A stretch of 64,000 bases of DNA from Siphonodentalium dalli (GCA_032622095.1 CP136063.1:74069980-74133979); one strand, 5' to 3'; counted from the first letter of the stretch, positions 1 to 12,304 are shown. Numbers and translations are program-made. The notes: generated from the sequence alone by a model not told the origin.

Positions 1-311
1 ATTGTTAAAAAATGTAAGAAAAAATTATAAATTTGTTAAAGAATGTAAGAAAAAATGGTAAAAAGTGTTAAAAAAAAGAATATTTTTTGGCCAATGCATT
101 CTCTTATATATGCGAGGCGACCTATGGTCGACTCGCATATATAAGAGAATGCATTGGCACAGGGCATAACTGTAACCATCACAATGTGGTCAATGAACCG
201 GTTCCAATGATATCCATATTTGTATGGTGTTATTGAGACAGACCGAAGATATTTTAGGCTGTTGAAGCTTTATTTGGGCGTTTTTGGCCGTTTTGTTGGG
301 TAAAGGGTTAA
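1..311. mobile_element. TTAA-flanked MITE, family A, copy 1 (left part cut by window edge)
   Basis: This is the right part of a non-autonomous element ending TGTTGGGTAAAGGG followed by TTAA at 308-311. It carries one closed copy of the 67-bp hairpin module (91-157) and the inner stretch that also occurs at 55639-55788. TTAA targets with CCCTTT...AAAGGG ends are typical of piggyBac-type transposition. The left end lies outside the window. No coding capacity is visible. Confidence 0.7.
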
Positions 312-461
312 TGGCGGTCATGATGATGATACGTGCGGGGGATACATTCATAGTCAATTGCAATCACTATCAATCGTGTAGGAGACACTACTTTGAGAAG
401 TGTTTTCCACAAGGGTATATATTCTACTCTCTCATCGTTTTGCCTTATTTTTATCGTGCAG

Positions 462-576
462 GGTGTGTGCTGTTATTCTATTTCTCACCAGTCTCTTCAA
501 CATGTTCTTATCGCTTGGAATCCAGAGCAACTACTATGGGCTGATGGCTTTGAGATTCATACAGGGCCTACTCGAG
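462..576 (+). CDS. SLC17-family exon (first in window; TM3-TM4)
   Basis: The acceptor is a pyrimidine-rich tract ending TCGTGCAG before 462 and the donor GTTGGT follows 576. The exon starts with the third base of a split codon and ends in phase 0. It reads VCAVILFLTSLFNMFLSLG then YYGLMALRFIQGLLE, which corresponds to the end of TM3 and TM4 of SLC17 carriers; the (A/L)LRxxQGLxEG signature continues into the next exon. Upstream exons are expected left of position 1. Confidence 0.88.
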
Positions 577-1304
577 GTTGGTGAAAACATTATTTAATCC
601 ACACCATTCATAACAAAGTAATTACGATATAATAAACATAACATTGTATATGATATGGAGTGGATTAGTCAACAAGCTAACATCTTTTAAGTGTCGTCTC
701 CAGTAATCGTGTGACCGAGCCCATAACGTGAGTGCTTGATTTTAGTGCGATGTATTTTAGAAAATTTAGGTTCACAGTTAGCATTTATTTATTGTTATTT
801 TGGGGACCATAAATAAATTACAAATATATCTGGTATATATGACTGAGAGTTGGCGGTATATGTGCTAAATTTCTTAGATATATGGGTGCCTGGCCATACA
901 CCATCATGTAGAATAGTTTCAGTTTGTATTTTTCACGTTGTTATTTTAAAGTTTAACAGCAAGTTTATGCGAAAAGTGTCGACGCACTGACAGACCTAGT
1001 GACACCTGTTGAAATACGAGCTGCTTCATACTCTATATATGTAATACTATAACACTATTATATGGGTCATACACAGGCGTAATCATGACGTATATATATG
1101 TCACACTGAACGAGGAATGCTGTGGTGTTGGTGAGTCTTTGAAATTCAATATATTATGCTCGAAGAGCACATCGGTTTTGAAATTGAAACTTTATCGATC
1201 TTCGGTAAATTCAAATTATCAGAACCTCAAAAGCAACCTGAATATCTGCATAGAGGCTGGAACACTCATGTTTAATGAATGTAAAGCTACCCTGAAAAGG
1301 TGAC

Positions 1305-1745
1305 TCATCATTTTTTTTACCCTGTGCCAATGCATTCTCTTATATATGCGAGTCGACCATAGGTCGCCTCGCATATATAAGAGAATGCATTGGCCTAACA
1401 ATTTTTTACAATTTTAATAATTTTTTCTTGTATTCTTTAACAATTTTATAATTTCACCCATACAGAGCCCCAGACAAACATGAGCAGACGACACTCTTCT
1501 ATATGCTTCTATATATGTGTGGGGCTCCATGCAGGGTAATGGATGTTTTTTATTTTATGTCCTAAAAATTGTAAGAAACATTTATTTAAAAAAAAATGAT
1601 AAAAAATTGTTAGGCCAATGCATTCTCTTATATATGCGAGGCGACCTATGGTCGACTCGCATATATAAGAGAATGCATTGGCACAGGGTAAAAACAATCC
1701 CGACTTACGACTGGATTTGATATGGCGGATTGCAAGTGGGGTCAC
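1305..1745. mobile_element. Hairpin-module repeat, family D, two hairpins
   Basis: Two 67-bp hairpins (1327-1393 and 1615-1681) are set in opposite orientation around AT-rich DNA. The right flank, TCCCGACTTACGACTGGA..., is the same motif that adjoins the hairpin arms in the terminal repeats of the 35.5-38.7 kb element and at 52541. The repeat is therefore related to that element's ends rather than to the TTAA families A and B. It has no coding capacity. Confidence 0.6.
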
Positions 1746-1908
1746 CCGACAGGTTATTTGTTATAAATAATATAGTATAGCTCAGTATAACTTAAAGTGA
1801 TGTGCATCACTCCGGTTGGGTGACCAAATAGAAATGGAGAATAATCTTGCTCAAAGTAGTTATTGTTACGAATATTAATCCAAATTTACAGTACACACAT
1901 CATCTTTA

Positions 1909-2214
1909 ATCAATCAATCAATCAATCAGTTTATTGCAAAGCTTGTTGAGACCGTTGAGCTTGTTGAGACCGGGGGTAAATATAACTGCTGTTCCCCCTG
2001 CATTATTCGATGTGGGTGACAAAATGGGAATGGGCGTACCTTCACCCATCGGGATTAAGATATATAAATATTATATGGTATTATGACTGTGGCATGAGTA
2101 TAAGATTATAGCCAATATATAGTTTCCTGCTATTGTACATATATGTATATATATTTGCATGTTCTGTGTTCAATCATAGCTTTGCAATAAACTGATTGAT
2201 TTATTGATTGATTG
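1909..2214. repeat. Short inverted-repeat element
   Basis: A run of CAATs followed by CAGTTTATTGCAAAGC at about 1909-1943 is matched in inverted orientation by GCTTTGCAATAAACTG plus ATTG repeats at 2179-2214. The two ends enclose about 235 bp without coding potential. It is probably a MITE; the class is unknown. Confidence 0.55.
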
Positions 2215-2525
2215 AGAAGTAAATGTTTACAATTGAGGGTATGATTTCTATGGAGTGGTATGGTCAATTTGCTTGAAATTATCAGTATCACATACACGAA
2301 CAAGTCTAATATCATGTGCATTATATGATAACACACAAAAACGGCTTCAAAGTCAATTGGCTCTTCTCCCACAAGATCATATTAGGCATATATCTCACTA
2401 CTTCGTACATGTATTTCGGCCGACTCACGCGAACATACATGTATATGCATTGACAAACCAGCGCCCTCTGACGAAGAGTTCATGATCACTTTTCGATCAT
2501 AACATGACATTTTCTTCCAATTCAG

Positions 2526-2613
2526 GGTGCCATGGTTCCTGCCATGAATGGTGTTGCTTCTCGGTGGATTACGGAGAAAGAAAGAACCAGATTTGTTGCA
2601 ATCTATTCCACAG
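2526..2613 (+). CDS. SLC17-family exon (TM4-TM5 loop)
   Basis: The acceptor TTCCAATTCAG precedes 2526. The donor GTGTGG after 2613 leaves a phase-1 split glycine codon. The exon reads GAMVPAMNGVASRW then ITEKERTRFVAIYST. It completes the QGLLEGA signature and gives the cytosolic loop that in most SLC17 proteins carries PPLERS; here the loop is ITEKERTR, keeping the ER pair. A downstream GT at 2616 would break the reading frame into the next exon, so 2614 was chosen as the donor. Confidence 0.87.
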
Positions 2614-2713
2614 GTGTGGCTAAAGTGTAATCGTTATTCGTATGCTGGTCTGGAAACATGGCAAACGTGTCATTCAAATAACATCAAAATGTCCACGTCT
2701 TTACATAGACGCA

Positions 2714-3113
2714 TTAACCCTTTACCCAACAAAACGGCCAAAACCGGCCAAATAAAGCTTCAACAGCCTAAAATATCTTCGGTCTGTCTCAATAGAACCA
2801 TACAAATATGGATATCATTGGAACCGGCTCCTTGACCACATTGTGATAGTTACAGTTATGCCCTGTGCCAATGCATTCTCTTATATATGCGAGTCGACCA
2901 TAGGTCGCCTCGCATATATAAGAGAATGCATTGGCCTAAAAATAATCCTTTTTTAACACTTTTTACCATTTTTTCTTACATTCTTTAACAATTTTATAAT
3001 TTTTAATGTGTTAAGCCAATGCATTCTCTTATATATGCGAGGCGACCTATGGTCGACTCGCATATATAATAGAATGCATTGGCACAGGGCCGTTCTGTTG
3101 GGTAAAGGGTTAA
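2714..3113. mobile_element. TTAA-flanked MITE, family A, copy 2 (complete)
   Basis: TTAA at 2714-2717 and again at 3110-3113 bound an element starting CCCTTTACCCAACA and ending TGTTGGGTAAAGGG. It contains two closed hairpin modules (2868-2934 and 3016-3082) in inverted orientation, so the whole element is nearly palindromic on a large scale. Terminal CCCTTT with a TTAA target is the piggyBac signature. No transposase is encoded, so mobility would depend on an enzyme supplied in trans. Confidence 0.8.
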
Positions 3114-3195
3114 CAACAAACAATGTATATATCCTTGTTATGCCCCCTGAGGATGTTCGGACAATATATTCAACATATCCTCGCGCAAATACGGA

Positions 3196-3377
3196 CATGT
3201 ACAAATACGGACATACTCGACCTATAATATGAACTAGGTACATGTACAAATACGGACATACTCGACCTATAATATGAACTAGGTACATGTACAAATACGG
3301 ACATACTCGATCTATAATATGAACTAGGTACATGTACAAATACGGACATACTCGACCTATAATATGAACTAGGTACA
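3196..3377. repeat. 45-bp tandem repeat, about four units
   Basis: Four near-identical 45-bp units (ACGGACATACTCGACC...ATGAACTAGGT) lie head to tail with only scattered substitutions. Because 45 is divisible by 3, the reverse strand stays open and gives a repeated MYLVHIIGRVCPYLY peptide. I read that as a by-product of the unit length, not a gene. Confidence 0.85.
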
Positions 3378-3759
3378 TAGTGATTATTTGATTCTGAAAC
3401 AAGCAGATAATGGACTCTTACACGTTATTTCGTTTTATGGCGCGGGCCATAGTGAAAACACATGTTAAAAGAACGTACACTTGAAAAGTCGTGAGTTGGC
3501 TTATTTGTGTCATTTCCCTTACATAATCTGCTTAGAATATCCTCATTATGAGTTGATAATGTGACTAAAAAAAATTATTTTCGCCACATCGACTCAAAAT
3601 GAGGCGATTCTAAACAGATTATCTACCTAAAATAAGTTCTATTATAAGCAGATAATGTGCTGGTTTTCGGAGGACAGGCTGATATATTGGAACATTATTT
3701 CGCGATAAAAGGGGTCATGAGTCAGAACATGCCATGCCACAAAACATATAAGAGCGAGA

Positions 3760-3793
3760 GAGAGAGAGCGAGAGAGAGAGAGCTCCTCGTTTG
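3760..3793. repeat. GA-rich microsatellite
   Basis: This is an imperfect (GA)n tract with interspersed GC steps, about 30 bp long. It is an ordinary simple repeat in the second intron of the SLC17 gene. Confidence 0.85.
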
Positions 3794-4557
3794 ACTTGTC
3801 TTTTACTGTGTGGTCTTTTGTTTCCATATATGTTAATGTCTTGTGATTGCCAGCTATTACTAATAAACCTTGAGTCGATGGCGCCTCTTGTCGGTACGAA
3901 CATACATATATCAACTTGTAACTTGCTGTGAATTATTTTAATTTGGTTGTACATTGGTGCCCCTCCCCCGTATCAAACTCCCAGGTTCACATACTTCAAT
4001 TTTCACCTCCCTTGCATTATAACTTTTCTACTGGTACCTAAAGCTAAAACTGTTGGAAATGTCCAAATGATGGCATTTTTAGACCAACCATTTTAAAAAA
4101 GTAGAAAAAATATGCTACTGACTAAAAACAACAAATTCCCCACTGATTACTGATTGAAAAATCAAACAATAAGAACAATTTCAACCTATATGTGGTGTAA
4201 AATGTCCAACTAATGTTATGTCAGGCATGACATTTCAAAAACGTTCAAACGTTTGACTAACGTTGAGGGGTCAGACACCCGAAAGCTTGATCACCACTAA
4301 ACTTGGCGTGTGGCTGAATGGATTAAAAATACAAGCTGCGCATGAGTCGGAGATTTGTCCAATGATTTTCGCCAGAGTTGTTGGCCCTTTGTGAATTTGT
4401 ATTGGTTTCCGGGTGATAATCCCAAGTATTTTATATCTTTCTGAATTTTGCATTATGGAACAATCCTAAATGCGTATTATGCCATGCACGATTGCACGCC
4501 TGGTGGTGCTTTGTTATATGCGTATGTGTATAATTATACCATATTACAATTTCAAAG

Positions 4558-4644
4558 GTGCCTACTTCAGTCCAGCATTTGCTATGGTCATCACTGGAGC
4601 AACGGCATGTTATGTCAGGTTCGACACGGCACTGTATCTCAATG
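4558..4644 (+). CDS. SLC17-family exon (TM5)
   Basis: The acceptor ends TTTCAAAG before 4558 and the strong donor GTGAGT follows 4644; the exon is phase 1 at both ends. It reads AYFSPAFAMVITGATACYV then RFDTALYLNG. This aligns with the TM5 region where SLC17 proteins have an isoleucine/proline-rich stretch followed by a W- or D-containing loop. An aspartate follows the TM5 helix. The split glycine codon is shared with the exon at 28475. Confidence 0.85.
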
Positions 4645-5569
4645 GTGAGTAGATATAAGAACATAGCGCATGGTTCGTGCATAGATGGTTGTTGCGTAAT
4701 AATCCATAGTACTATGATGTTATACCATAACACTCCTATTGGTACGTATTCGATTTTTCTCGAAAACGGTATAGATAATAACGAACGTTCTCAATTATGA
4801 TCTTTTTACTCGTTTTTTACATAAAAATGACATTTGCTGAAATGTGTGAACTATTATGCAAAAGTGATATAGTTGAGTAGCAAAGCTGCTACTGAGAGTA
4901 TCACCAGCTTAGAATAGTTATTGCTGAAATAAAAAGCTGCAAGTCAAAATCTGCAACAGGGTAGCTACAAAAGTAGCAGCATGTATACAGGTTGTTGCTG
5001 AAACTGTGAAACTGCTAACCATGAAAACAATTGAGTTGTCTGGTATCATATCTGAAATATCTAATAATAACAGCTGATAACATGTACATGAATCACTAAA
5101 TCAAATAACTGATATGAAAAACATAATGAAGGGAATATGGTTAAATAATGATAGGTACAACACTATCTCCAAAGTTGAACCTGGAAAGGAAAATTTCTTA
5201 CAGAGCTGGATCGTCGGCCAGTTTTAACTGGGTCCTCAGCTGAAATAATCCTAATATGCCTTTGACAGGAATGAGACAGTATGTATAACAGTTCCTGACA
5301 AAATAAATATACGATAAGATTAAACTATGAGAAAGCAACACAATACTACCTCATGAGATAAAAAAGGGAATTTCTTACAGACTGGGGCCTCGGGAGCTAG
5401 TTTTTTTACCACTACTGGATCGTCAGCTAAAATTCCTACTATGCCCTCTTTCATATGTAAAGCATGTGGTTACACTATACAAATATATTGATATAATCAT
5501 TAGAAATACAACATTGAACACACAAGTGACAAGTTGGTATTAGACAAATACCATTGTGTATGCAACTTG

Positions 5570-5860
5570 CCCATATAAAAATGTACCTGGGTAAATCTTG
5601 GTGTTTACCTAGGTATACCCCGGTACATATAGGTTTTACCCTGGTTCCACCCAGGTCACACCCAGGTTACACCCAGGTAAATCAGGGATTTATATAGATT
5701 TACCCAGGTGTTTTCTATATATGTTAGGTATAAACCCCAGTTTACCCGGGTTTTTACGGATTTACACCCAGGTATTTACACCAGGTATTTACACCCAGGT
5801 ATTTACACCAGGGTTTCGCCCAGGTATTTACTACAGTGTTCACCCGGATATATACACCTG
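5570..5860. repeat. CCCAGGT-type minisatellite block
   Basis: The block contains many ACCCAGGT or ACCTGGGT words spaced 8-20 bp apart, in both orientations. Its left border, positions 5570-5597, is identical over 28 nt, in inverted orientation, to 22055-22082, which borders the larger CCCAGGTGTACC array. The two blocks therefore look like copies of one element family with an expandable core. Confidence 0.65.
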
Positions 5861-5888
5861 TGGTATTTTGTTAAACTGTATAATCTGC

Positions 5889-7675
5889 ATTGAAGTCACC
5901 TTATTAACCCTTTCTATATTACAGCACCATTGGCGTGTAGTTACCTTATTAACCATTCTATATTAAATCATTAATTGACAGGTAGTTACCTTATTAACCC
6001 TTTCTATACTAAGTAACATTGGTGAGTAGTTACATTATTAACCCTTTCTATATTAAAGCACCATTGATGTGAAGTTACCTTATTAACCCTTTCTTTATTA
6101 AAGCATCATTGACGCGTAGTTACCTTATTAACCCTTTCTATATTAAAATATCATTGATGTGTAGTTACAATGTTAACCCTTTCTATAGTATAGCATCATT
6201 GGCGGGTAGTTGGCTCCTTAACTGTGTATATACCAAAGTATCATTGTCGTATATAGTTACCTTATTAACCCTTTCTATACTAAGTACCGTTGGCGTGTAG
6301 TTGCCTTATTAACCCTTTCTATATTAAAGCATTAATTGACAGGTAGTTACCTTATTAACCCTTTCTATACTAAGTATCATTGGTGAGTAGTTGCATTATT
6401 AACCCTTTCTATATTAAAGCGCCATTGGCGGGTAGTTACCTTATTAACCATTTATGTATTAAAGCATCATTGACGTGTAGTTACCTTATTATAACCCTCT
6501 CTATATTAAAGCATCATTATTGCTGGGTAGTTATCTTATTAACCCGTTCTATACTAAGTATCATTGGTGAGTAGTTACAGTATTAACCCTTTCTATATTA
6601 AAGCATCATTGACGTGAAGTTACCTTATTAACCATTTCTGTATTAAAGCAGCATTGACATGTAGTTGTTAACCCTTTCTATATTAAAGCATCGTTGACGG
6701 GTAGTTGCCTAATTAACCCTCTATATACTAAAGTATCATTGTCGTGTAGTTACCTTACCAACCCTTTCTATACTAAGTATCATTGGCGTGTAGTTACCTT
6801 ATTAACCTTTTCTATATTAAAGCATTAATTGACAGGTAGTTACATTAAACAACCCTTTCTATACTAAGTATCATTGGTGAGTAGTTACATTATAAACCAT
6901 TTCTATATTAAAGCGCCATTGACGGGTAATTACCTTATTAACCATTTTTGTATCAAAGCATCATTGACGTGCAGTTACCATATTATAACACTTTCTATAT
7001 TAAAGCATCATTGACTGATAGTTACCATATTAACCCTTTCTATATTAAAGCACCATTGGCGTGTAATTACCTTATTAACCCTTTCTACGTTGAAGCAATA
7101 ATTGACAGGCAGTTACCTTATTAACCCTTTTTATAATGAGTATCATTGGTGATTAGTTACATTATTAACCCTTTCTACAATAAAGCATCATTGACATGTA
7201 GTTATCATAGTAGCCAGTTATATATTAAAGCATCATGGACGGTAGTTACCATATTAACCCTTTCTATATTAAAGCACCATTGGCGTGTAATTACCATATT
7301 AACCCTTTCTATATTAAAACATCATTGACGTGTAGTTACCCTATTAGCCCTTTCTATATTTAAGCATCATTGACGTGTAGAACTTTATCTTATTAACCCT
7401 TTCTTTATTAAAGCATCATTGACATGTAGTTACCTTAGTAACCATTTCTACACTAAAGCATTATTGACGGGTAGTTACCTTATTAACCCTTTCTATATTA
7501 AAGCATCATTGACAAGAAGTTAAATTATTAACCTTCTATAATAAGTATCATTGCCGTGTAGTTAGTTACCTTATAAAACCTTTCTATATTAAGACGTCGA
7601 TCATTGACGGGTAGTTGTTACCTTATTAATCATTTATGTATTCAAGCATCATTGACGAGTAGTTACCTTATTACT
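5889..7675. repeat. Minisatellite, about 45-50 bp unit, roughly three dozen copies
   Basis: Tandem units contain TTATTAACCCTTTCTATA, then TTAAAGCATCATTGAC and GTAGTTACC, with many substitutions and small indels between copies. The array is 1.8 kb long. Higher-order structure is suggested by recurring variants (TACTAAGTATCATTGGTGAG and ATTAATTGACAGG) at semi-regular spacing. There is no open coding frame. It lies next to the CCCAGGT block. Confidence 0.88.
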
Positions 7676-8483
7676 TGAAGTTTATTATGACAGTATGACA
7701 ATACACTACCCCGGACAAATGAAGCAATATCATACTTTATCTAACAGCCTAGCTATAATTAGTGAACATTAAACTGACAAACAGACAATTTTCAGGGCCA
7801 TTATTTAATATTAAAGGGATACAAAATAAAGAGATTTCTAATTATCAGTAAGAATTATTCTCTAAGTGATACTTATTATTTCAAATAAATGATTGCATAT
7901 ACTATAGTAGACCATATACCAACAGGAAAATATTAGTGAATACAATTATTGTGTTTCAAAATTCGTTTCGTTTCGTTTCTGCAGCCAAATTACAATCTTA
8001 ACTTTTAGTTATCGTTCTTCAAAATGGAGCGCGGATAATTCCTTGTGGTATTTTGAGTTAATTTTGTCGCGAATCAACGCGGATTGACAGAAGGAAATGG
8101 TGTATTGGCTACAAACGGATAAACTGTGGACTTATATATAAGATTCGCCGATTTCTCCCCATGGATGTGCGCAAATATCGAAAAAGACTGAATTTCATGT
8201 GACAAAAAATATTTCAATTCCCGGAACAGTAAGAATTAAGCTGCGATAACGAAACGGATCAACTATAGTATTGAACAGTACCTCAGCTACCTGGCCATAA
8301 CCAGAATATTTTCTCAAAATTGAATTTGTGGTACCGGTACAATCATGATGTAGTGCCAGTGGCCTGCTCATAATGCACCTGTCCAGAAGAAGAAGAATTG
8401 AGAAGTTTGAAGATCATCATCATGGACTACGCTAGTTCCGGGGAAACTCGAAAGATTTACACTCTTTTGAGTTTCGGCTTGGG

Positions 8484-10603
8484 TCAGTAGTGGCCGCCTC
8501 TGATGCTCATACCTTTTCTAATTACAGGCGACAAAGGACTCCTGGTCGCAGATTCTGCTTGGTTCTCTTATTATGGTGACAATAAAGACAAGATTCCACC
8601 AAAAGTTCCGAAATCCGCGCCTTCATGAGCTAAAATAAAGACTTTTGTCATTTGTGCAAAAGAAATTGTTGTCTGTCTGTTTACGGAAGCGATATTTCAC
8701 CACGTGTTAATGCTGTTTGTCATGCGCAGTTCAATGTTTCTTGATGGTCAATAAAACGTGTACTCCACCCCGAAGACGACTGTTGGAAATGTGTACTTGG
8801 AAGATATTATGGAAAAACTAAATTCTTTTGCTAAATGTTATGCTACTATGCCAATTTATTACATATGTAATAAAAATATTACCGAAAAATTATCAACATA
8901 TACTTTTTAATAGAATTGTTGCTTCGAAAATATACTATTTAAAACGTGTACTCCAAGCCAGAATGAGAAAAAGTGTAGCCGAGTTAGATCATGCTTTATT
9001 ACCCACTTCTACAAAATGTTGTATTATACTTTCAACAAGTTGTAGAAATATATTGGTGATATGAAGTAATTATTTTATTCAGTGAAACATAATCAGTTCT
9101 CACATTTGTCATGCATGGTGTCAAAAATGACATAATCACATCGTCGCGCATTGATAGCTGCGCGAACTGTGTTTGTATTCTAACACCCATAAGGTTTGCT
9201 TTCGTGTGCCTATTGCGTATATATATACAATAACAACATTTGTTCAAAATAAGCTTTAGTTATCAGAATCGATTTACTGCAACAGACTAATGCTATAAAC
9301 CAGTCAACTGTATGGTAAAAAAAAGTCTCAAAACTTGTTAGGCCTATTTATGAACAATAAAATGGCGATATATTATCACTAAATTTTATAGGTTATTATA
9401 ATTAGCGTTTGTTTCGCTAATATGAAAACATGTTACACCTAAAAATATTTGCTTTTGGAAAAGAGCATTCCGTGTGAGTCTATTCCTGATATGGTATAAA
9501 TAAATAGCGTTTGTTTCACTACTGTGCGAACAACGGACGACCAGATGATGGTGCAAGTTTGTAGCTGTTAGTGCAGGGGGAAAACCAGGACAAAGAAAAC
9601 TATAACAAAACGGCTACCATGAAGTCTGCTTATCCCAATCCCAGATACAGGACGAGAGTAGGTACTAGTACCGTAATTAAACTGAACAAATAGACACTGA
9701 ATGAAAAAAAAAAAACCCGATATTGGCCAAATGTATGAGTCGGATCCGGAGTAGGGCAGTAGGCCTACACCTTTTAATGCTATTTCGATGTACACTTTAT
9801 TATAATAGGAGAATGATTGTTTTGTTCAACTTTTAATGAAGTTAACAATGGTATAAGTATATATACCGTATAGTGATGCAATTATACCATATATCTTCCG
9901 AGTACCGGTACCGGTATACACACAATTTCCCCGAGTCGGCGTCAGGGCCGGAGTATGTCATTTGTTGACACCATGACAAATGTGAGAACTGATTATGTTT
10001 CACTGAATAAAATAATTACTTCATATCACCAATATATTTCTACAACTTGTTGAAAGTATAATACAACATTTTGTAGAAGTGGGTAATAAAGCATGATCTA
10101 ACTCGGCTACACTTTTTCTCATTCTGGCTTGGAGTACACGTTTTAAATAGTATATTTTCGAAGCAACAATTCTATTAAAAAGTATATGTTGATAATTTTT
10201 CGGTAATATTTTTATTACATATGTAATAAATTGGCATAGTAGCATAACATTTAGCAAAAGAATTTAGTTTTTCCATAATATCTTCCAAGTACACATTTCC
10301 AACAGTCGTCTTCGGGGTGGAGTACACGTTTTATTGACCATCATGAAACATTGAACTGCGCATGACAAACAGCATTAACATGTGGTGAAATATCGCTTCC
10401 GTAAACAGACAGACAACAATTTCTTTTGCACAAATGACAAAAGTCTTTATTTTAGCTCATGAAGGCGCGGATTTCGGAACTTTTGGTGGAATCTTGTCTT
10501 TATTGTCACCATAATAAGAGAACCAAGCAGAATCTGGCGCCAGGAGTCCTTTGTCGCCTGTAATTAGAAAAGGTATGAGCATCAGAGGCGGCCACTACTG
10601 ACG
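8484..10603. mobile_element. Foldback element with about 650-bp inverted arms
   Basis: The arm at 8484-9140 is repeated as reverse complement at 9950-10603, almost without differences. The arms surround about 810 bp of unrelated AT-rich DNA. The same 78-residue open frame occurs in both arms (8828-9064 plus; 10021-10257 minus), which shows how recent the arms are. No transposase motif is visible in the arms or the middle. The high arm identity suggests either recent insertion or gene conversion. The terminal sequence does not reveal the superfamily. Confidence 0.85.
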
Positions 10604-10656
10604 AAATCTGAGTCTCATACATGTGTATATCATGTATGTGACTCAACTGGGTCTAG

Positions 10657-11151
10657 GACTACGCAGACACCATCTGGGACCCCTACCAACAAAATCACAT
10701 CGACAAGCTGGAAAGAATCCAGCGTAGAGCAGCCCGTTTCATTAAAAGAGACTATAAGAGCAAAGAAGATGGATATATGACCAAGATCCTCTACGAGCTA
10801 GATTTACCAACATTGCAGAAACGGCGGAAAATAAATCGGCTGGGATTCATGAGTAAGGTGGTGGGTGGATTGGTCCCGGCTATACCGCCTAATCAATACT
10901 TTACACCCGAAACAAGGCGTCTTAGATCGCAGAGCAAAGTTCTGACAGGCTACGTCACCAGCCAAATTCCTCGGCACCTAATTTAAAGGAACAACAGTCA
11001 GTGCTACGAGGCTATACCATACGTGTCAGCTCAGTTCGCTAATTCCACATTTGTTCGAACTATATGCGACTGGAATCAGCTGGAGGAATCCTTAATCCTA
11101 CAACAACAGCCTGTGGATTCCTTCAAGAGTGCGCTGAAGGAAAAGATCTGA
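10657..11151 (+). pseudogene. LINE (non-LTR) reverse-transcriptase C-terminal tail
   Basis: The frame reads DYADTIWDPYQQNHIDKLER, then QRRAARFIKRDY, then ELDLPTLQKRRKINRL, then a stop at 10984-10986, and continues in the same frame as a segment containing FVRTICDWNQLEESL and VDSFKSALKEKI before a stop at 11149-11151. This is the standard C-terminal part of jockey/CR1/L2-like ORF2 proteins (A.xVWDP...QRRAARF...L.WxxLxxRR...WNxLP...F+..L). The catalytic RT core is missing, as expected for a 5'-truncated copy. A short ATTCAG-type repeat tail follows near 11200, which fits a LINE 3' end. Confidence 0.85.
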
Positions 11152-11925
11152 GACTCTCTCGCCCGCTGCGAAATTACCATAATTGGGATCTGCAGCGTAA
11201 CCATTCAGATTCAGATTGATCCACGATAGTAAGGGGTCAGTACATGTAGTAAGTACTGATAGTGATAAGCCTGCTGTACAATAATACTACTTTTGCTGTT
11301 TTACTGGTCTTAACTGAGTACTGTGTCAATGTGACATTGTTAATTCAGTTCCACTCTAATGTACATTAACTGGCAATGATGCATCTGACGCTATTAAAGG
11401 CACCGGTAATCCCTAAATACCAGGAGGACGCGGCGTAGAAACTTGGTACAACAGTTGTTACACGACAAAGAAAATTATCAACAAGCTTAGTGAGCGTCAT
11501 CATCAAAATTGCAAATTAAAACACGGCAATGGTAAATTGGTAATCCCTACATACCAGGAGGACAAGGCATTGAAACTTGGGACAACAGTTGTTACACGGC
11601 AAAGAAATTTAAAGCACACTGTGCACAGATGAATGTTTATACATGTACTGTGCAGTCGAGATCACCTGGACTACAAATATTTGAGGATTATACTATTTGA
11701 TGAGTAGATGCGTGACTGATAAAAGAATTAGAGACTCCATATTTACTCGGAAGATAACAGTATACGAATCATACGATGCCATACAGTTGTTCCATAACAC
11801 CTCAACCTTTGGTGGATATTAACAGTAAAACTAATGAAAATGATGAAAGCCAGACTCAACATCAAGACAACATGTGCATGCATAAGTGACGGTTCAATGA
11901 TTTTGACTCCATCAGATGATATTTA

Positions 11926-12304
11926 AGCGACACCAATTTTTAAGTCTGGTTTACGATGTGGGGAGAGAAAAAAGTAGATGCAGGAGGGAAAAAAATAAAA
12001 ATAAAAAAGATTGTCCCCCCAATTTATATCAAGTAAATCGTGGAATTTTACATAAATTTTACAAAAATTGTGAAAAAATGTTTTTGAATGAAATTCTGTT
12101 CAAACCAAACAAGACATATCTTGTCATGAAATACATGAAAATATGGATCTGTAAATGATCATAAGCAGAACCGGATGCGACAGCACATGAAAATCAGTAC
12201 GCGTGTAAAATATTTTGGGACAAAAAAATTTAAAAAAAAATTCATGAAATGGAAACAAAGTTGTAGGAGGTGTTCGTAAACCAGACTTAAAAATTGGTGT
12301 CGCC
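11926..12304. mobile_element. TTA-flanked MITE (PIF/Harbinger-like), copy 1
   Basis: The ends are AGCGACACCAATTTTTAAG and its complement ...ATTGGTGTCGCC, flanked by TTA on both sides (11923-11925 and 12305-12307). A second copy at 19271-19651 has the same ends and is flanked by TAA. Three-base TWA duplications are characteristic of PIF/Harbinger transposition. The interior is AT-rich and non-coding. Confidence 0.75.

Larger units (their letters stand above)
577..2525. other. Intron of the SLC17 gene; repeats only
   Basis: No conserved coding signal was found. From 577 to about 1300 the DNA is AT-rich and unremarkable. A hairpin-module repeat (family D) lies at 1305-1745 and an inverted-repeat element at 1909-2214. 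The rest (2215-2525) shows nothing recognisable. Confidence 0.7.

Noticed and set aside
2953-3402. A 149-codon minus-strand open frame with repeated MYLVHIIGRVCPYLY
   Set aside because: It is produced by the 45-bp tandem repeat (a multiple of 3) plus adjoining MITE sequence; no signal or domain supports a protein.
5889-7675. Regularly spaced repeats considered as a CRISPR array
   Set aside because: The genome is eukaryotic, repeats are diverged and there are no unique spacers or cas genes; it is a minisatellite.
8828-9064. A 78-codon frame repeated at 10021-10257 as a possible gene pair
   Set aside because: Both are the same piece of the foldback arms; identity reflects the inverted repeat, and the composition does not look like a conserved protein.
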